A model generated the notes under the pieces. That model was given only the letters and a program-made list of their open reading frames with translations. It did no database searches and was not told the origin of the DNA. A program made the translations under genes and the position numbers. From Micromonospora parathelypteridis (GTDB lineage Bacteria; Actinomycetota; Actinomycetes; Mycobacteriales; Micromonosporaceae), in contig NZ_JACHDP010000001.1 in assembly GCF_014201145.1 (NCBI RefSeq), positions 3,906,001 to 3,970,000 on the forward strand: 64,000 bases of DNA, in the 5' to 3' direction. Of the stretch, positions 35,982 to 46,056 are shown piece by piece (position 1 is the stretch's first letter; each line of letters opens with the position of its first letter).

Positions 35982-37151
35982 TCAGTCGAGGCGGGTGGCG
36001 CCGGGGGCCGGGAGGACTGTCACGGTGCCGGGGGCGGTGAAACCGCGCTCGGCGTACGCGGCGGTGACGGCGGCGGCGATCGCGTCGGCGCGGTCGGCCT
36101 CGACCAGGGCGAGGACACAGCCGCCGAAGCCTCCGCCGGTCATCCGGGCACCGAGCGCGCCGGCCGCCAGCGCCGCCTCGACCGCGGTGTCGATCTCCGG
36201 CACGGTGATCTCGAAGTCGTCGCGCATCGAGACGTGCGACGCGGTGAGCAGCGGGCCGATGTCGCGGACCCGGGCGGCGCGGAGCAGCGCCACCGTGTCG
36301 AGCACGCGCTGGTCCTCGGTGACCACGTGCCGGACCCGTCGGCGGGTCTCCTCGTCGTCGAGCTGGGCGAGCGCGTCGTCGAGCTGGTCGACGCCCACGT
36401 CCCGCAGGGCGACGACGCCGAGCGCTCTGGCGCCGGCCTCGCAGGAGCGGCGACGGGCAGCGTACTCACCGTCGGCGTGCCGGTGCGGCGCCCGGCTGTC
36501 GATGACCAGCACGGCCAGCCCGGCGGCGTCCAGATCGAACGGGATCTGCTCGACCGACTCGTCGCGGCAGTCCAGGAAGAGGGCGTGCCCGGCGCGGCAG
36601 CGGATCACCGCGGACTGGTCCATGATGCCGGTCGGCGCGCCCACGTAGACGTTCTCCGCCCGCTGCGCCAAGCGGGGCTGCAGTTCCGGGGACAGGTCCA
36701 GCCCACCGAGGTCGAGCAGGGCGGCCAGCACGGCCGACTCCAGCGCGGCCGAGGAGGAGAGCCCGGAGCCCAGCGGCACGTCGGAGGCGATCGCCATCCG
36801 GGCGCCCGGAACCGGGTGACCGGCCTCGCGGAGCGCCCACACCACCCCGGCGACGTACGCGCCCCAGCCGGTCACCCGACCCGCCTCGGCGACGTCGTCG
36901 GCCCCGAAGGTGATCGTCTCGTCGGAGAGCTCGGACCAGACCGTCCACTGCTCGCCGTCCTGCCGGTCGGCGGCGACGACCGTACGCATCGGCAGCGCGA
37001 AGGGCAGCACGAACCCTTCGTTGTAGTCGGTGTGCTCGCCGATCAGGTTGACCCGGCCGGGAGCCGCCCACCGGCCGGCGGCCTGGCTGCCGAACTGCCC
37101 GGCGAAGCCGGCAGCGGCCCGCTCGGCGACGTCACCGGTGGGACGGGTCAT
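35982..37151 (-). CDS. galK: galactokinase
   Basis: 389 residues. Phosphorylates galactose to galactose-1-phosphate (GHMP kinase). Galactokinase signature GRVNLIGEHTDYNEGFVLP near residue 32, ATP loop PLGSGLSSSAALESA, sugar-binding/catalytic MDQSAV and C-terminal ARMTGGGFGGCVLAL. ATG overlaps the galE stop (ATGA), indicating translational coupling. No galT lies beside it. The open frame extends 13 codons upstream into galE and that start is rejected. Confidence 0.96.
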   Translation of the reverse strand: MTRPTGDVAERAAAGFAGQFGSQAAGRWAAPGRVNLIGEHTDYNEGFVLPFALPMRTVVAADRQDGEQWTVWSELSDETITFGADDVAEAGRVTGWGAYVAGVVWALREAGHPVPGARMAIASDVPLGSGLSSSAALESAVLAALLDLGGLDLSPELQPRLAQRAENVYVGAPTGIMDQSAVIRCRAGHALFLDCRDESVEQIPFDLDAAGLAVLVIDSRAPHRHADGEYAARRRSCEAGARALGVVALRDVGVDQLDDALAQLDDEETRRRVRHVVTEDQRVLDTVALLRAARVRDIGPLLTASHVSMRDDFEITVPEIDTAVEAALAAGALGARMTGGGFGGCVLALVEADRADAIAAAVTAAYAERGFTAPGTVTVLPAPGATRLD

Positions 37152-38134
37152 GACTTCTGCTCCAGGATGTGCGTGCGGTAGAAGGCCCACGCGTCGCCGA
37201 CCATGTCGTGCAGCGTCGGCTTCTGTGGCACCCAGCCCAGCTCGTCGCGGGCCAGCGCGGAGGAGGCCACCAGCTCGGCCGGGTCGCCCTCACGGCGCGG
37301 CGCCACCTCGACGGGCAACTGGTGCCCGGTGACCTCGCGGACCACGTCGGCGACCTGACGGTTGGTGAAGCCGTTGCCGTTGCCCAGGTTGTAGATCCGG
37401 TGTTGGCCGCTGGTGGCGGCGTCCAGTGCCAGCAGGTGCGCCCGGGCCAGGTCGGCGACGTGGATGTAGTCGCGGACGCAGGTGCCGTCCACGGTGGGGT
37501 AGTCGTCGCCGAAGAGCTGGAGCTTCTCCCGCCGGCCGGCGGCGACCTCCAGGGCGATCGGGATCAGGTGCGTCTCCGGGTCGTGCCGTTCGCCGAGGGC
37601 GACGTCGCCGTCGAGGTGGGCGCCCGCCACGTTGAAGTAGCGCAGCGACACGGCGGCCAGCCCGTGCGCGATCGTCTCGGAGGTGAGCGCCATGTCGACG
37701 GCGAGCTTGGTGGCGCCGTACGTGTTGGTGGGCGCCTTGACCGCGGTCTCGGTGATGGGCAGCTCGGTGGGGTTGCCGTAGACGGCGGCGGTGGAGGAGA
37801 AGACCATTCGCGGCACCCCGGCGGCGCGGACCGCGTCGATCAGGGCGAGCGTGCCGACGGTGTTGGTCTGCCAGTAGAGCTCCGGCTTGACCATCGACTC
37901 GCCGGCGGCGATCAGTGCGGCGAAGTGCAGCACCCCGTCGAAGCCGGCGTCCGGGGTGATGATGCGGGCGGCGTCGTGGATGGGCGCCTCGACGTGAGTC
38001 GCGTCCGGGGCGAGCGCCTCCCGATGGCCGGTGCGCAGGTCGTCCAGGACGACCACCTGGTGACCCGCGTCGAGCAGCATTCGGGTCACCACGCTGCCGA
38101 TGAAGCCGGCGCCCCCGGTGACGAGCAGTTTCAC
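37148..38134 (-). CDS. galE: UDP-glucose 4-epimerase
   Basis: 328 residues, short-chain dehydrogenase fold. Interconverts UDP-glucose and UDP-galactose. NAD loop VTGGAGFIGS at the N-terminus, VFSSTAAVYG with catalytic Ser/Thr, YGATKLAVD (Tyr-x3-Lys), and the RDYIHVADLARAH motif. GTG preceded by AGGAGGCAACGAC. It is the first gene of galE-galK, with a GGTGATCACC palindrome about 42 bp upstream of the start. It can also supply UDP-galactose for the cell envelope. Confidence 0.95.
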   Translation of the reverse strand: MKLLVTGGAGFIGSVVTRMLLDAGHQVVVLDDLRTGHREALAPDATHVEAPIHDAARIITPDAGFDGVLHFAALIAAGESMVKPELYWQTNTVGTLALIDAVRAAGVPRMVFSSTAAVYGNPTELPITETAVKAPTNTYGATKLAVDMALTSETIAHGLAAVSLRYFNVAGAHLDGDVALGERHDPETHLIPIALEVAAGRREKLQLFGDDYPTVDGTCVRDYIHVADLARAHLLALDAATSGQHRIYNLGNGNGFTNRQVADVVREVTGHQLPVEVAPRREGDPAELVASSALARDELGWVPQKPTLHDMVGDAWAFYRTHILEQKS

Positions 38135-38172
38135 GTCGTTGCCTCCTGCCTGGCCCGCCCGGGACGTGGCCC

Positions 38173-38190
38173 TTTGGTGATCACCCTAAA
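38173..38190. promoter_or_regulatory. palindromic operator candidate upstream of galE
   Basis: GGTGATCACC is a perfect 10-bp palindrome flanked by TTT and CTAAA, giving an extended near-dyad of 18 bp. It lies about 42 bp upstream of the galE GTG on the side of a divergent gene, so it could bind a regulator of galE-galK. No regulator gene is adjacent. Confidence 0.45.
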
Positions 38191-38328
38191 GCGGTGGCCG
38201 GCACCCTCGCCGACGCCACCGCCATCCCCATTCCATCATAATCTCTCACGATTAAACAGAGCCGAACATCTGTGGTCCACTCCGCAGATCCCCGGTGTGG
38301 TGAGCCAACGGTGTCTACCATCTCTGTC

Positions 38329-39402
38329 ATGCGGGAAGCGGCCCGTACCGGGCTCCGGCGACGCGTGCGGGTGCGGCCCCGCCGCGACCCCGGTCCGCTC
38401 GCCCGGGCCGTCGCCCGGGTGCTGGTTCGCGCCGCGGACGGCGCCACCCGACTCGTCACCGATCTCCTCGGGACCGGCCCGGCAGCCGGTCGGGAGCGCA
38501 TCTCCGAGGCGGAGCTACGGGACCTGGTCGCGGCGAACACCCTGCTCGACCCGGACGAGCGGCGCATCATCGACGAGGTCCTGGTGGCCGGAGCCAGCAT
38601 GATCCGCGAGGTGATGATGCCGCGCACCGAGGTGGTCTTCCTCCCGGCGCGACTGACCATCGCCGAGGCCGCCCGGCTGGTACGCGCCGAGACGCACACC
38701 CGCTACCCGGTCACCGACGGCACCCATGACGACGTCGTCGGCTTCGTGCACCTCCGTGACGTGCTGCTGCGCCCGGACACCGATCCGTGCGTCAGCGTCG
38801 GTGAGCTGGCCCGGGAGGTGAAGCGGCTCCCCGGCAGCAAACGGGTGCTACCCGCGCTGACCGAGATGCGCCGGGAGGGCCAGCACCTGGCGGTGGTCGT
38901 CGACGAGTACGGCGGGACCGCCGGGATCGTCACCCTGGAAGACCTCATCGAGGAGCTGATCGGCGAGATCCACGACGAGTACGACGCGACTCCGGACCCG
39001 GTGCACGCCGGCCTGCCCGCCGTGGTGGACGGCCGCCTCAACCTCGCTGACTTCGCCGAACGGACCGGGGTGGTGCTCCCCGTCGGGCCGTACGAGACGG
39101 TTGGTGGGTTCGTGATGGCCGCGCTGGGCCGGCTTCCTGTGACCGGCGACGAGGTGTCGGTGCCCGGTGAGCCCGCCGACGCCGCCGCGCCCGACACGGC
39201 CGACCTGCCGGGCGGCTGGCTGCTGCGAGTGCTCGCGTTGGACGGCCGTCGGGTGGCCCGGCTCGCGGTCTCCGCCGTCCGAGTGCCCGAGCAGCAACGC
39301 CGGGCCGCGACCAGCCCGACGCGCCGGGTCGGCGCGGGTGAACCAGCCGAGGTCAGCACCCCGACACCGGCGGGCCGTGGCCGACCCGCCGGCCCGTCAT
39401 GA
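38329..39402 (+). CDS. CorC-like CBS-pair protein lacking the CNNM membrane domain
   Basis: 357 residues from the ATG following TACCAT at 38314-38319, so possibly leaderless; an upstream in-frame GTG would add 6 residues. After a basic N-terminus it has the CorC/HlyC core: EAELRDLV, ERRIIDEVLVAGASMIREVMMPRTEV (start of the first CBS unit), VVDEYGGTAGIVTLEDLIEELIGEI (CBS 2), and the transporter-associated domain with VDGRLNLADFAERTG. The DUF21/CNNM membrane domain of about 190 residues is missing, and I see no spans. It is likely soluble or works with a partner; the usual annotation would be hemolysin-like. A Pro/Ala/Arg-rich low-complexity C-terminus follows. Confidence 0.9.
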   Translation: MREAARTGLRRRVRVRPRRDPGPLARAVARVLVRAADGATRLVTDLLGTGPAAGRERISEAELRDLVAANTLLDPDERRIIDEVLVAGASMIREVMMPRTEVVFLPARLTIAEAARLVRAETHTRYPVTDGTHDDVVGFVHLRDVLLRPDTDPCVSVGELAREVKRLPGSKRVLPALTEMRREGQHLAVVVDEYGGTAGIVTLEDLIEELIGEIHDEYDATPDPVHAGLPAVVDGRLNLADFAERTGVVLPVGPYETVGGFVMAALGRLPVTGDEVSVPGEPADAAAPDTADLPGGWLLRVLALDGRRVARLAVSAVRVPEQQRRAATSPTRRVGAGEPAEVSTPTPAGRGRPAGPS

Positions 39403-40461
<1,059 letters not shown>

Positions 40462-40510
40462 CTCCGCGGGACAGGTGGACAGGTCGGTGGCCGGAGGGGC
40501 GGCGCGAAGC

Positions 40511-41056
40511 GTGGATCGCAGTGGCGGGGTGCAGCCGGCCGGCGACACCATCCAGATCGGCATCGCGGTGGACATTCCCGAGCCGTGGGGTGCCCAGCTC
40601 ACCCGGCGGCGGGTCGAGGCCGGCGACCCGCTCGCGGTGCCCGCGCACGTAACGTTGCTCGGGCCCACCGAGATCCGGACGGCCAACCTGCCCGCCGTCG
40701 AGCAGCACCTGGCCGCCGTCGCCGCCACGCACCTGCCGTTCGCACTGCACCTGCGGGGCACCGGCACGTTCCGGCCGGTCACCCAGGTGGTGTTCGTCGC
40801 GGTTGCCGCCGGGATCAGCGAGTGTGAGTTGCTGGCCGCCGCCATCGCCGCGTCGCCAGGCCTGCACCGCGAGCTCCGCTTCCCGTACCATCCGCACGTC
40901 ACCGTGGCGCAGGACGTGGCGCCGGAGGCCCTGGACAAGGTGTACGAGGATCTGGCCGACTTCTCCGCGATGTTCGAGGTCGACGCGTTCACGCTCTTCT
41001 CGCACAGCGGGCAGGCCCGGTGGCAGCCGCGTCGGGACTTCCGCCTCGGCGTCTGA
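40511..41056 (+). CDS. 2H phosphoesterase, 2'-5' RNA ligase (LigT)-like
   Basis: 181 residues. Two catalytic H-x-T motifs, HVT at 46-48 (VPAHVTLLGP) and HVT at 129-131 (YHPHVTVAQ), define the 2H fold, which acts on cyclic phosphodiesters or 2'-5' bonds of RNA. FTLFSHSG and the RRDFRLGV C-terminus are typical. GTG was chosen; the open frame extends into trpS and other GTG codons at 40475 and 40487 remain possible. The substrate in actinobacteria is not established. Confidence 0.85.
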   Translation: MDRSGGVQPAGDTIQIGIAVDIPEPWGAQLTRRRVEAGDPLAVPAHVTLLGPTEIRTANLPAVEQHLAAVAATHLPFALHLRGTGTFRPVTQVVFVAVAAGISECELLAAAIAASPGLHRELRFPYHPHVTVAQDVAPEALDKVYEDLADFSAMFEVDAFTLFSHSGQARWQPRRDFRLGV

Positions 41057-41135
41057 GCCGCCGGCGACGCGCCGGCTGGTGAGTATCGGGAGCCGGTTGC
41101 CACTACGGCGGTGGGAGATCGGCGAGGATGATCGC

Positions 41136-42062
41136 GTGAACGTGATCGGCCGGATCGAAGCGGGCATCGACCGCTGGGTGAGCGCCGCGCGCCGCCGGTC
41201 GGGGCTCTTCGATCACGTGTGGCGGGCCGGCGCCCTGTACGCCGAGGTGCTGGCCGGGCGACTGGCCGCCGCCATCGCCTACTACGGCTTCTTCGCGGTG
41301 TTCGCCCTCGCCCTGGTCGCGTACTCCATCTTCGGGGCCATTCTCGAGGACAACGATGAGGTCAGTGCGGCGGCGGCCGACTTCCTCAAGGAGAACCTGC
41401 CCTTCCTCGACCCCGAGCAGATCGCCAACTCCAGCAACACGGTCGGTGTGGTCGGCCTGGTCATCCTGGTCTTCACCGGGATCGGGTGGGTGGAGGCGAT
41501 CCGCTCCTCGCAGCGGTTGATGTATCAGCTCAACCAGCAGCCGGGAAACCTGGTGGTGCGGCGGCTGGTCGACCTGGGCGTGATGATCGGTGTCTTCGTG
41601 CTGCTCGGCGTCTCGGTGGCGGCGGTGGACGCGTTGGAGTCGCTGCTGCGTTTCCTGCTGCGCAGCACCGGGTCGGTTGGTCTGACCACGATCAGCGCGG
41701 TGCTCAGCGTGCTGGTCAACGCGGTGCTCGCCACCGCGTTGCTCCTCGCGGTGCCCCGGCTGCGGATGAGCCGGTCCCGGCTGCGCCCGGTGGTGCTGCT
41801 GGTGGCGATCGGCATCACGCTGCTGAACACGGTCGGGCGGTACTACGTGGTACGCACCGAGCGCAACCCGGCGTACACCGTGGTGGCCGGCGCCGTCGGT
41901 CTGCTGCTCTACCTCTACCTGCTCAACCAACTGGTGCTGTTCGGCGCGGCGCTCCTCGCGACCAGTTCGAACGGGCGGGTGGTGGACCTGGCGGAGGCCG
42001 CCGCCCCGCCGCGGGAGGTCGACGAGGACACCGACCCCGGTACGCCGGGCGGTGCGAGCTGA
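41136..42062 (+). CDS. YihY/BrkB-type inner-membrane protein
   Basis: 308 residues from GTG with GAGGATG upstream. Polytopic with about five to six spans; YihY family features: GRLAAAIAYYGFFAVFALALVAYSIFG, the internal GIGWVEAIRSSQRLMYQL and the C-terminal GAVGLLLYLYLLNQLVLFGAAL. Once called ribonuclease BN in error, the family is now treated as a membrane protein of unclear function. Next to trpS, as in mycobacteria. Probably in an operon with the GntR gene that starts 17 bp later. Confidence 0.9.
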   Translation: MNVIGRIEAGIDRWVSAARRRSGLFDHVWRAGALYAEVLAGRLAAAIAYYGFFAVFALALVAYSIFGAILEDNDEVSAAAADFLKENLPFLDPEQIANSSNTVGVVGLVILVFTGIGWVEAIRSSQRLMYQLNQQPGNLVVRRLVDLGVMIGVFVLLGVSVAAVDALESLLRFLLRSTGSVGLTTISAVLSVLVNAVLATALLLAVPRLRMSRSRLRPVVLLVAIGITLLNTVGRYYVVRTERNPAYTVVAGAVGLLLYLYLLNQLVLFGAALLATSSNGRVVDLAEAAAPPREVDEDTDPGTPGGAS

Positions 42063-42079
42063 TGACGGAAGGTGTGTAG

Positions 42080-42448
42080 GTGCTGATCTCGGTCGACCAG
42101 GACTCGTCGGTGCCCCCGTACGAGCAGGTGCGCGGACAACTCGCCGAGCTGATCGGCGACGGCCGGTTGCCGGTGGGCAGCCGACTGCCCACCGTCCGAC
42201 AACTCGCCGCCGATCTGCGACTGGCCGCGAACACGGTGGCCCGGGCGTACCGGGAGTTGGAGGGTGCCGGGCTGCTGGAGACCCGGGGGCGCAACGGCAC
42301 CTTCGTCGCCCCCGGCCGGGACGACGCCGTCGACCGGCTACACCGGGTCGCCGTCGAGTACGCCGCCGAGGCGCGTCGGCTGGGTGTCGCCCCGGACCGT
42401 GCCGTCGCCCTCGTCCGCGCCGCCCTCGACGCCACCCGGCACGACTGA
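42080..42448 (+). CDS. GntR-family regulator, YtrA-like short form
   Basis: 122 residues. Winged helix-turn-helix of the GntR class: VPPYEQVRGQLAELIGDGRLPVGSRLPTVRQLAADLRLAANTVARAYRELEGAGLLETRGRNGTFV. After the DNA-binding part there are only about 45 helical residues, typical for YtrA-like members that often control an ABC transporter. No ABC transporter is next to it. GTG with GGAAGG upstream. Its target is unknown. Confidence 0.92.
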   Translation: MLISVDQDSSVPPYEQVRGQLAELIGDGRLPVGSRLPTVRQLAADLRLAANTVARAYRELEGAGLLETRGRNGTFVAPGRDDAVDRLHRVAVEYAAEARRLGVAPDRAVALVRAALDATRHD

Positions 42449-42554
42449 GCCGGGGCGTCGCCGCGCCGGCTGACCTGCCGCTGTTGGAGCGCCGGACGGG
42501 CGGAAACTGAGCCGAAAGGCGTCGGCGCTCGCGTTCGCGGACCATGATGAGCCG

Positions 42555-42992
42555 GTGGGCGCACTCATGACACTGGACCTGCCGGCCGACTCGCCGCTCC
42601 TCGGTCTGCCGTGGATCATCACCTTCGGCCCGCTCGGCGATCTCGACGAGTGGGAGCCGGTGGTCTGCGGGCCGTACGAGCGGCCGCACGCGTTGGCGCT
42701 CGCCGAGGCGGTGGTGGCCGACGAGCAGTTGATGGCGGTGGTGGAACCGCTGCTGCCGGCGCTGTCGGCCGACGAGATTCGCAGTGAGATCGCCGCCGCG
42801 CAGGTCGCCGCCGAGGACGAGGCGAGGCAGGTCGAGGGCGCCGACCTGTACGGCGACTTCGAGGACGTGATCGACGAGGAGTTGGACGCCGCCGCCGACG
42901 AGGCGGGCCACGGTGAGCCCGTCGAGCCGCCGAACGAGGCCGAGGTACGCGAAGGCTTCACCCGGATCGCGGCGCTGCTCACCGCCAAGTGA
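42555..42992 (+). CDS. hypothetical acidic protein, 145 aa
   Basis: Acidic (Asp/Glu-rich, C-terminal EDEARQVEGADLYGDFEDVIDEELDAAADE) with a conserved-looking N-terminus (LGLPWIITFGPLGDLDEWEPVVCGPY). GTG at the start or the ATG four codons later are both possible. Rv-type actinobacterial proteins of similar layout exist, but I do not know a function. It is followed by a terminator and a convergent GH13 gene. Confidence 0.7.
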   Translation: MGALMTLDLPADSPLLGLPWIITFGPLGDLDEWEPVVCGPYERPHALALAEAVVADEQLMAVVEPLLPALSADEIRSEIAAAQVAAEDEARQVEGADLYGDFEDVIDEELDAAADEAGHGEPVEPPNEAEVREGFTRIAALLTAK

Positions 42993-43015
42993 CGGCCCGG
43001 ACCTGCATGGACGAG

Positions 43016-43055
43016 CACCGGCGCCGCGCGGAGCGGACTCCGCGTGGCGCCGGTG
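43016..43055. terminator. bidirectional hairpin between convergent genes
   Basis: Imperfect stem with outer CACCGGCGCC / GGCGCCGGTG perfect 10 bp and an inner CGCGGAG/CTCCGCG, loop CGGA. It begins about 24 nt after the acidic protein gene. Confidence 0.8.
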
Positions 43056-43146
43056 CCACCTCACCCCCCACCACAAGGGGCCGGTAGCCCAGTCGCCCGC
43101 CGGCGCGGGGCACGGCGAACGACCAGGTCGAGTACGAGTTACCCGT

Positions 43147-44778
43147 TCAGCGCCGTTCCAACCAGGCGGCCGCGTCGACGGGCAGCAGATGGCCGGAGCC
43201 CTGCCCGGTGAGCGCGTCGCTGGCGACGAGCGGCTGACCGTACCCGTCGATCAGGGCCGGCGCACCGCTGAGGTTGACCACGCAGGTCAGCGTGGTGTCG
43301 CCGGCGGTGCGGGAGAAGGCCAGCACGCCGGGCCCGCTCTCCAGCCAGGTGACCCCGTCGGCGTCGAGGGCCAGCGCCGGGTGCGCATGGCGGATCCGCA
43401 GCGCGGCCCGGTACAGCTCCAGCGTCGAGCCGGGCACGCCGGTCTGCGCGGTGACGGACAGGGACCGCCAGGTCGTCGGGGCGGGCAGCCAGCTCAACTC
43501 GCTGCCGGCCGGCCCGAAGCCGTACGGGGCCAACTCGCCGCTCCACGGGATGGGCACCCGGCAGCCGTCGCGGCTTTCGCCGGTGCGCAGGAACGCCGGG
43601 TCCTGGCGCAGCTCGTCGGGGAGGTCGAGGACCTCGGGCAGGCCCAGTTCCTCGCCCTGGTAGAGGTAGGCGCAACCCGGTAGGGCGAGCATCAGCAGGC
43701 TGGCGGCCCGGGCCCGGCGCAGCCCTTCGGCGCCGTCGCCGTAGCGGGTGACGTGCCGCTGCTTGTCGTGGTTGGACAGCACCCAGGTGGTGGGCGCGCC
43801 GACGACGGTCGCCTCGGCCAGCGCGGTGTCGATCACCTTGCGGAACGAGTCGGCCGACCAGGTGGCGTCGAGGAAGTCGAAGCTGAACGCCTGGTGCAGC
43901 TCGTCCGGGCCGATGTAGCGGGCCAGACGCTCCGGCGTCTCGGCCCACGCCTCGGCGACAGCCATCCGACCGCCCGGGTAGCTGTCCAGGATGGGCCGCC
44001 AGGCACGGTAGATCTCGTGCACCTCGTCCTGGTCGAAGTAGGGCAGTCGGCCCTTGCCGAGCAGCTCGACCTGACGCTGGCCGGTGGTGATCGTGCTGAA
44101 GCCCACGTCCGGCAGCCCGTCCGCCTTGATCATGCCGTGCGCCACGTCGATGCGGAATCCGTCCACGCCCCGGTCCAGCCAGAACCGCAGCACGTCCTCG
44201 AATTCGGCACGGACCTCCGGGTGGCGCCAGTTCAGGTCCGGCTGCGACGGGTCGAACAGGTGCAGGTACCACTGGCCGTCCGCGATCCGGGTCCAGGCCG
44301 GGCCGCCGAAGATGCTCTCCCAGTCGTTCGGTGGCAGCTCGCCGTGCGCGCCCTGACCCTCGGCGAAGAGGTAGCGGGCCCGCTCCGGCGAGCCGGGGCC
44401 GGCGGCGAGGGCGGCGGTGAACCAGCGGTGCGCGCTGGAGGTGTGGTTGGGCACCAGGTCGATGATGATCCGCAGGCCGAGGGCGTGCGCGTCAGTGATC
44501 ATCGCGTCGAAGTCGGCGAGAGTGCCGAACATCGGGTCGACGTCCCGGTAGTCGGCCACGTCGTACCCGCCGTCGACCATCGGAGAGGTGTAGAAGGGGG
44601 TCAGCCAGAGCGCGTCCACCCCGAGGTCACGCAGGTACGGCAGGCGGTGCCGGATGCCCTGGAGGTCACCGGTGCCGTCGCCGTCGCTGTCGGCGAAGCT
44701 GCGGACGTACACCTGGTAGACGACCGCGGAGCGCCACCAGTCGTCGGCGGTGTGGGGTGGGTTGGCGGTGCTGATCAT
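43147..44778 (-). CDS. GH13 alpha-glucosidase
   Basis: 543 residues. TIM-barrel GH13 motifs: DLVPNH (region I), GFRIDVAHG with the nucleophile Asp (region II), AVAEAW with the acid/base Glu (region III) and LSNHDKQR (region IV). N-terminal WWRSAVVYQVYVRSFADSDGDGTGDLQGI is typical of oligo-1,6-glucosidase/alpha-glucosidases (subfamilies GH13_23/30-like). No signal peptide, so it works in the cytoplasm on imported oligosaccharides. ATG at 44778 (MISTANPP); an open frame continues upstream, but over the LacI gene. It lies 32 bp after that gene on the same strand, likely co-transcribed. Confidence 0.93.
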   Translation of the reverse strand: MISTANPPHTADDWWRSAVVYQVYVRSFADSDGDGTGDLQGIRHRLPYLRDLGVDALWLTPFYTSPMVDGGYDVADYRDVDPMFGTLADFDAMITDAHALGLRIIIDLVPNHTSSAHRWFTAALAAGPGSPERARYLFAEGQGAHGELPPNDWESIFGGPAWTRIADGQWYLHLFDPSQPDLNWRHPEVRAEFEDVLRFWLDRGVDGFRIDVAHGMIKADGLPDVGFSTITTGQRQVELLGKGRLPYFDQDEVHEIYRAWRPILDSYPGGRMAVAEAWAETPERLARYIGPDELHQAFSFDFLDATWSADSFRKVIDTALAEATVVGAPTTWVLSNHDKQRHVTRYGDGAEGLRRARAASLLMLALPGCAYLYQGEELGLPEVLDLPDELRQDPAFLRTGESRDGCRVPIPWSGELAPYGFGPAGSELSWLPAPTTWRSLSVTAQTGVPGSTLELYRAALRIRHAHPALALDADGVTWLESGPGVLAFSRTAGDTTLTCVVNLSGAPALIDGYGQPLVASDALTGQGSGHLLPVDAAAWLERR

Positions 44779-44810
44779 CCGAGCAATATGCCGCTCGGGA
44801 GCTGCAAGAG

Positions 44811-45857
44811 TCAAGCAGATCTTGCGTAAGACAATCGCGCGGTAGTCGGAACAACAGCGGTGGATCCCCGCACCACCAGCTCCGGGCGGAACAGGTACTC
44901 CGAGTGCGGAGCGCCGTACCCGTTGATCTCGTCCACCAGGGCCCGGACGGCCGCCACCGCCATCGCGGTGACCGGCTGCCGCATGGTCGTCAGCGGCGGG
45001 TCGGTGAAGGCCATCAGCGGTGAGTCGTCGTAGCCGACCACGGAGAGGTCGCCGGGCACGCTGAGGCCGCGTTGGCGGGCCGCTCGGATCGCGCCGAGCG
45101 CCATCAGGTCGGAACCGCAGACCACGCCGGTGACACCGCGGTCCAGCAGGCGGCCGGCCGCCGCCTCGCCACCCTCCACACCGAACAGCGACAGCTCGGC
45201 CAGTGGACCCAGGTCGGACTGCGCGACGCCGGCCAGTCGGGTCATCGCCGAGCGCCAGCCAGACACCTTGCGCTGCACCGGAACGAACCGATCCGGGCCG
45301 GTGATCAGGCCGATCCGTCGGTGCCCGAGCGCGACCAGGTGGGCGACCGCCAGCTCGGCGGCCTCCCGGTCGTCGCAGGAGACGAAGGGGGCGCCGATGT
45401 TGGGCACGTACCCGTTGATCATGACGACCGGCAACGGTCGGGCGAGCAACGCCCGGTAGCGGTCGTGGTTGGCGGCGGTGTCGGCGTGCAGGCCGGAGAC
45501 GAAGACGATCCCGGAGACCTGCCGGTCCAGCAGCATCTCGACGTACTCGTCCTCGGTCACGCCGCCGGCCGTCTGGGTGCAGAGCACCGGCGTGAACCCG
45601 CTCTGCGCCAGTGTCGACTCGATGACCTGGGCGAAGGCGGGGAAGATCGGGTTGTCCAGCTCCGGCACCACCAGGCCGACCAGACCGGCGCTGCGCTTGC
45701 GCAGTCGGGCCGGGCGCTCGTAGCCGAGCACGTCGAGGGCGGTGAGGACGGCCTGCCGGGTCTCCGGGGCCACGCCGGGGCGGTCGTTGAGCACCCGCGA
45801 CACCGTGGCCTCGCTGACTTCGGCCTGCTGGGCGATGTCGGACAGTCGAGCGCGCAT
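44811..45857 (-). CDS. LacI-family regulator of the alpha-glucoside locus
   Basis: 348 residues. N-terminal lac-type helix-turn-helix RLSDIAQQAEVSEATVSRVLNDRPGVAPETR and linker, then the periplasmic-binding-protein-like sensor domain (LVGLVVPELDNPIFPAFAQ, GHRRIGLITG, VCGSDLMALGAIRAARQRGLSVPGDLSVVGYDDSP). It is divergent from the binding-protein gene, with 199 bp between starts, and upstream of the glucosidase. GCAAG-type operator candidates between the genes fit a regulator of this locus, as MalR does in Streptomyces. Confidence 0.95.
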   Translation of the reverse strand: MRARLSDIAQQAEVSEATVSRVLNDRPGVAPETRQAVLTALDVLGYERPARLRKRSAGLVGLVVPELDNPIFPAFAQVIESTLAQSGFTPVLCTQTAGGVTEDEYVEMLLDRQVSGIVFVSGLHADTAANHDRYRALLARPLPVVMINGYVPNIGAPFVSCDDREAAELAVAHLVALGHRRIGLITGPDRFVPVQRKVSGWRSAMTRLAGVAQSDLGPLAELSLFGVEGGEAAAGRLLDRGVTGVVCGSDLMALGAIRAARQRGLSVPGDLSVVGYDDSPLMAFTDPPLTTMRQPVTAMAVAAVRALVDEINGYGAPHSEYLFRPELVVRGSTAVVPTTARLSYARSA

Positions 45858-45877
45858 GGCGGCACTTTAGCCCACCG

Positions 45878-45994
45878 GCAAGTTCTTGCGGGGTGCTCTG
45901 CAATCCCTTCCATAATCTGCAACGTCTTGCTAACGTCCCCGCAACATGCGAGAGCAGCGGCGCGGCATCTATGCGCCGGTTGGCAAGAACTTCC
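45878..45994. promoter_or_regulatory. three GCAAG/CTTGC dyads upstream of the binding-protein gene
   Basis: GCAAGTTCTTGC at 45878-45889, GCAACGTCTTGC at 45919-45930 and GCAAGAACTTCC at 45983-45994. The first has perfect 5-bp arms and the other two are close variants. They span the divergent promoter region and resemble the short A/T-centred dyads bound by LacI proteins. TGCAAG half-sites also lie between the LacI gene and the glucosidase (GCAAG 44804-44808, CTTGC 44821-44825). Confidence 0.6.
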
Positions 45995-46056
45995 AGAGGT
46001 TCCCACTGGCGGGCCGTCCTTCCCCCGGCGGACCCGCCATGACGACAGGAGTACCG

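Noticed and set aside
45858..46056. Riboswitch upstream of the binding-protein gene
   Set aside because: The repeated elements are short DNA dyads fitting a LacI-type operator; no conserved riboswitch core was recognised here or elsewhere in the window.
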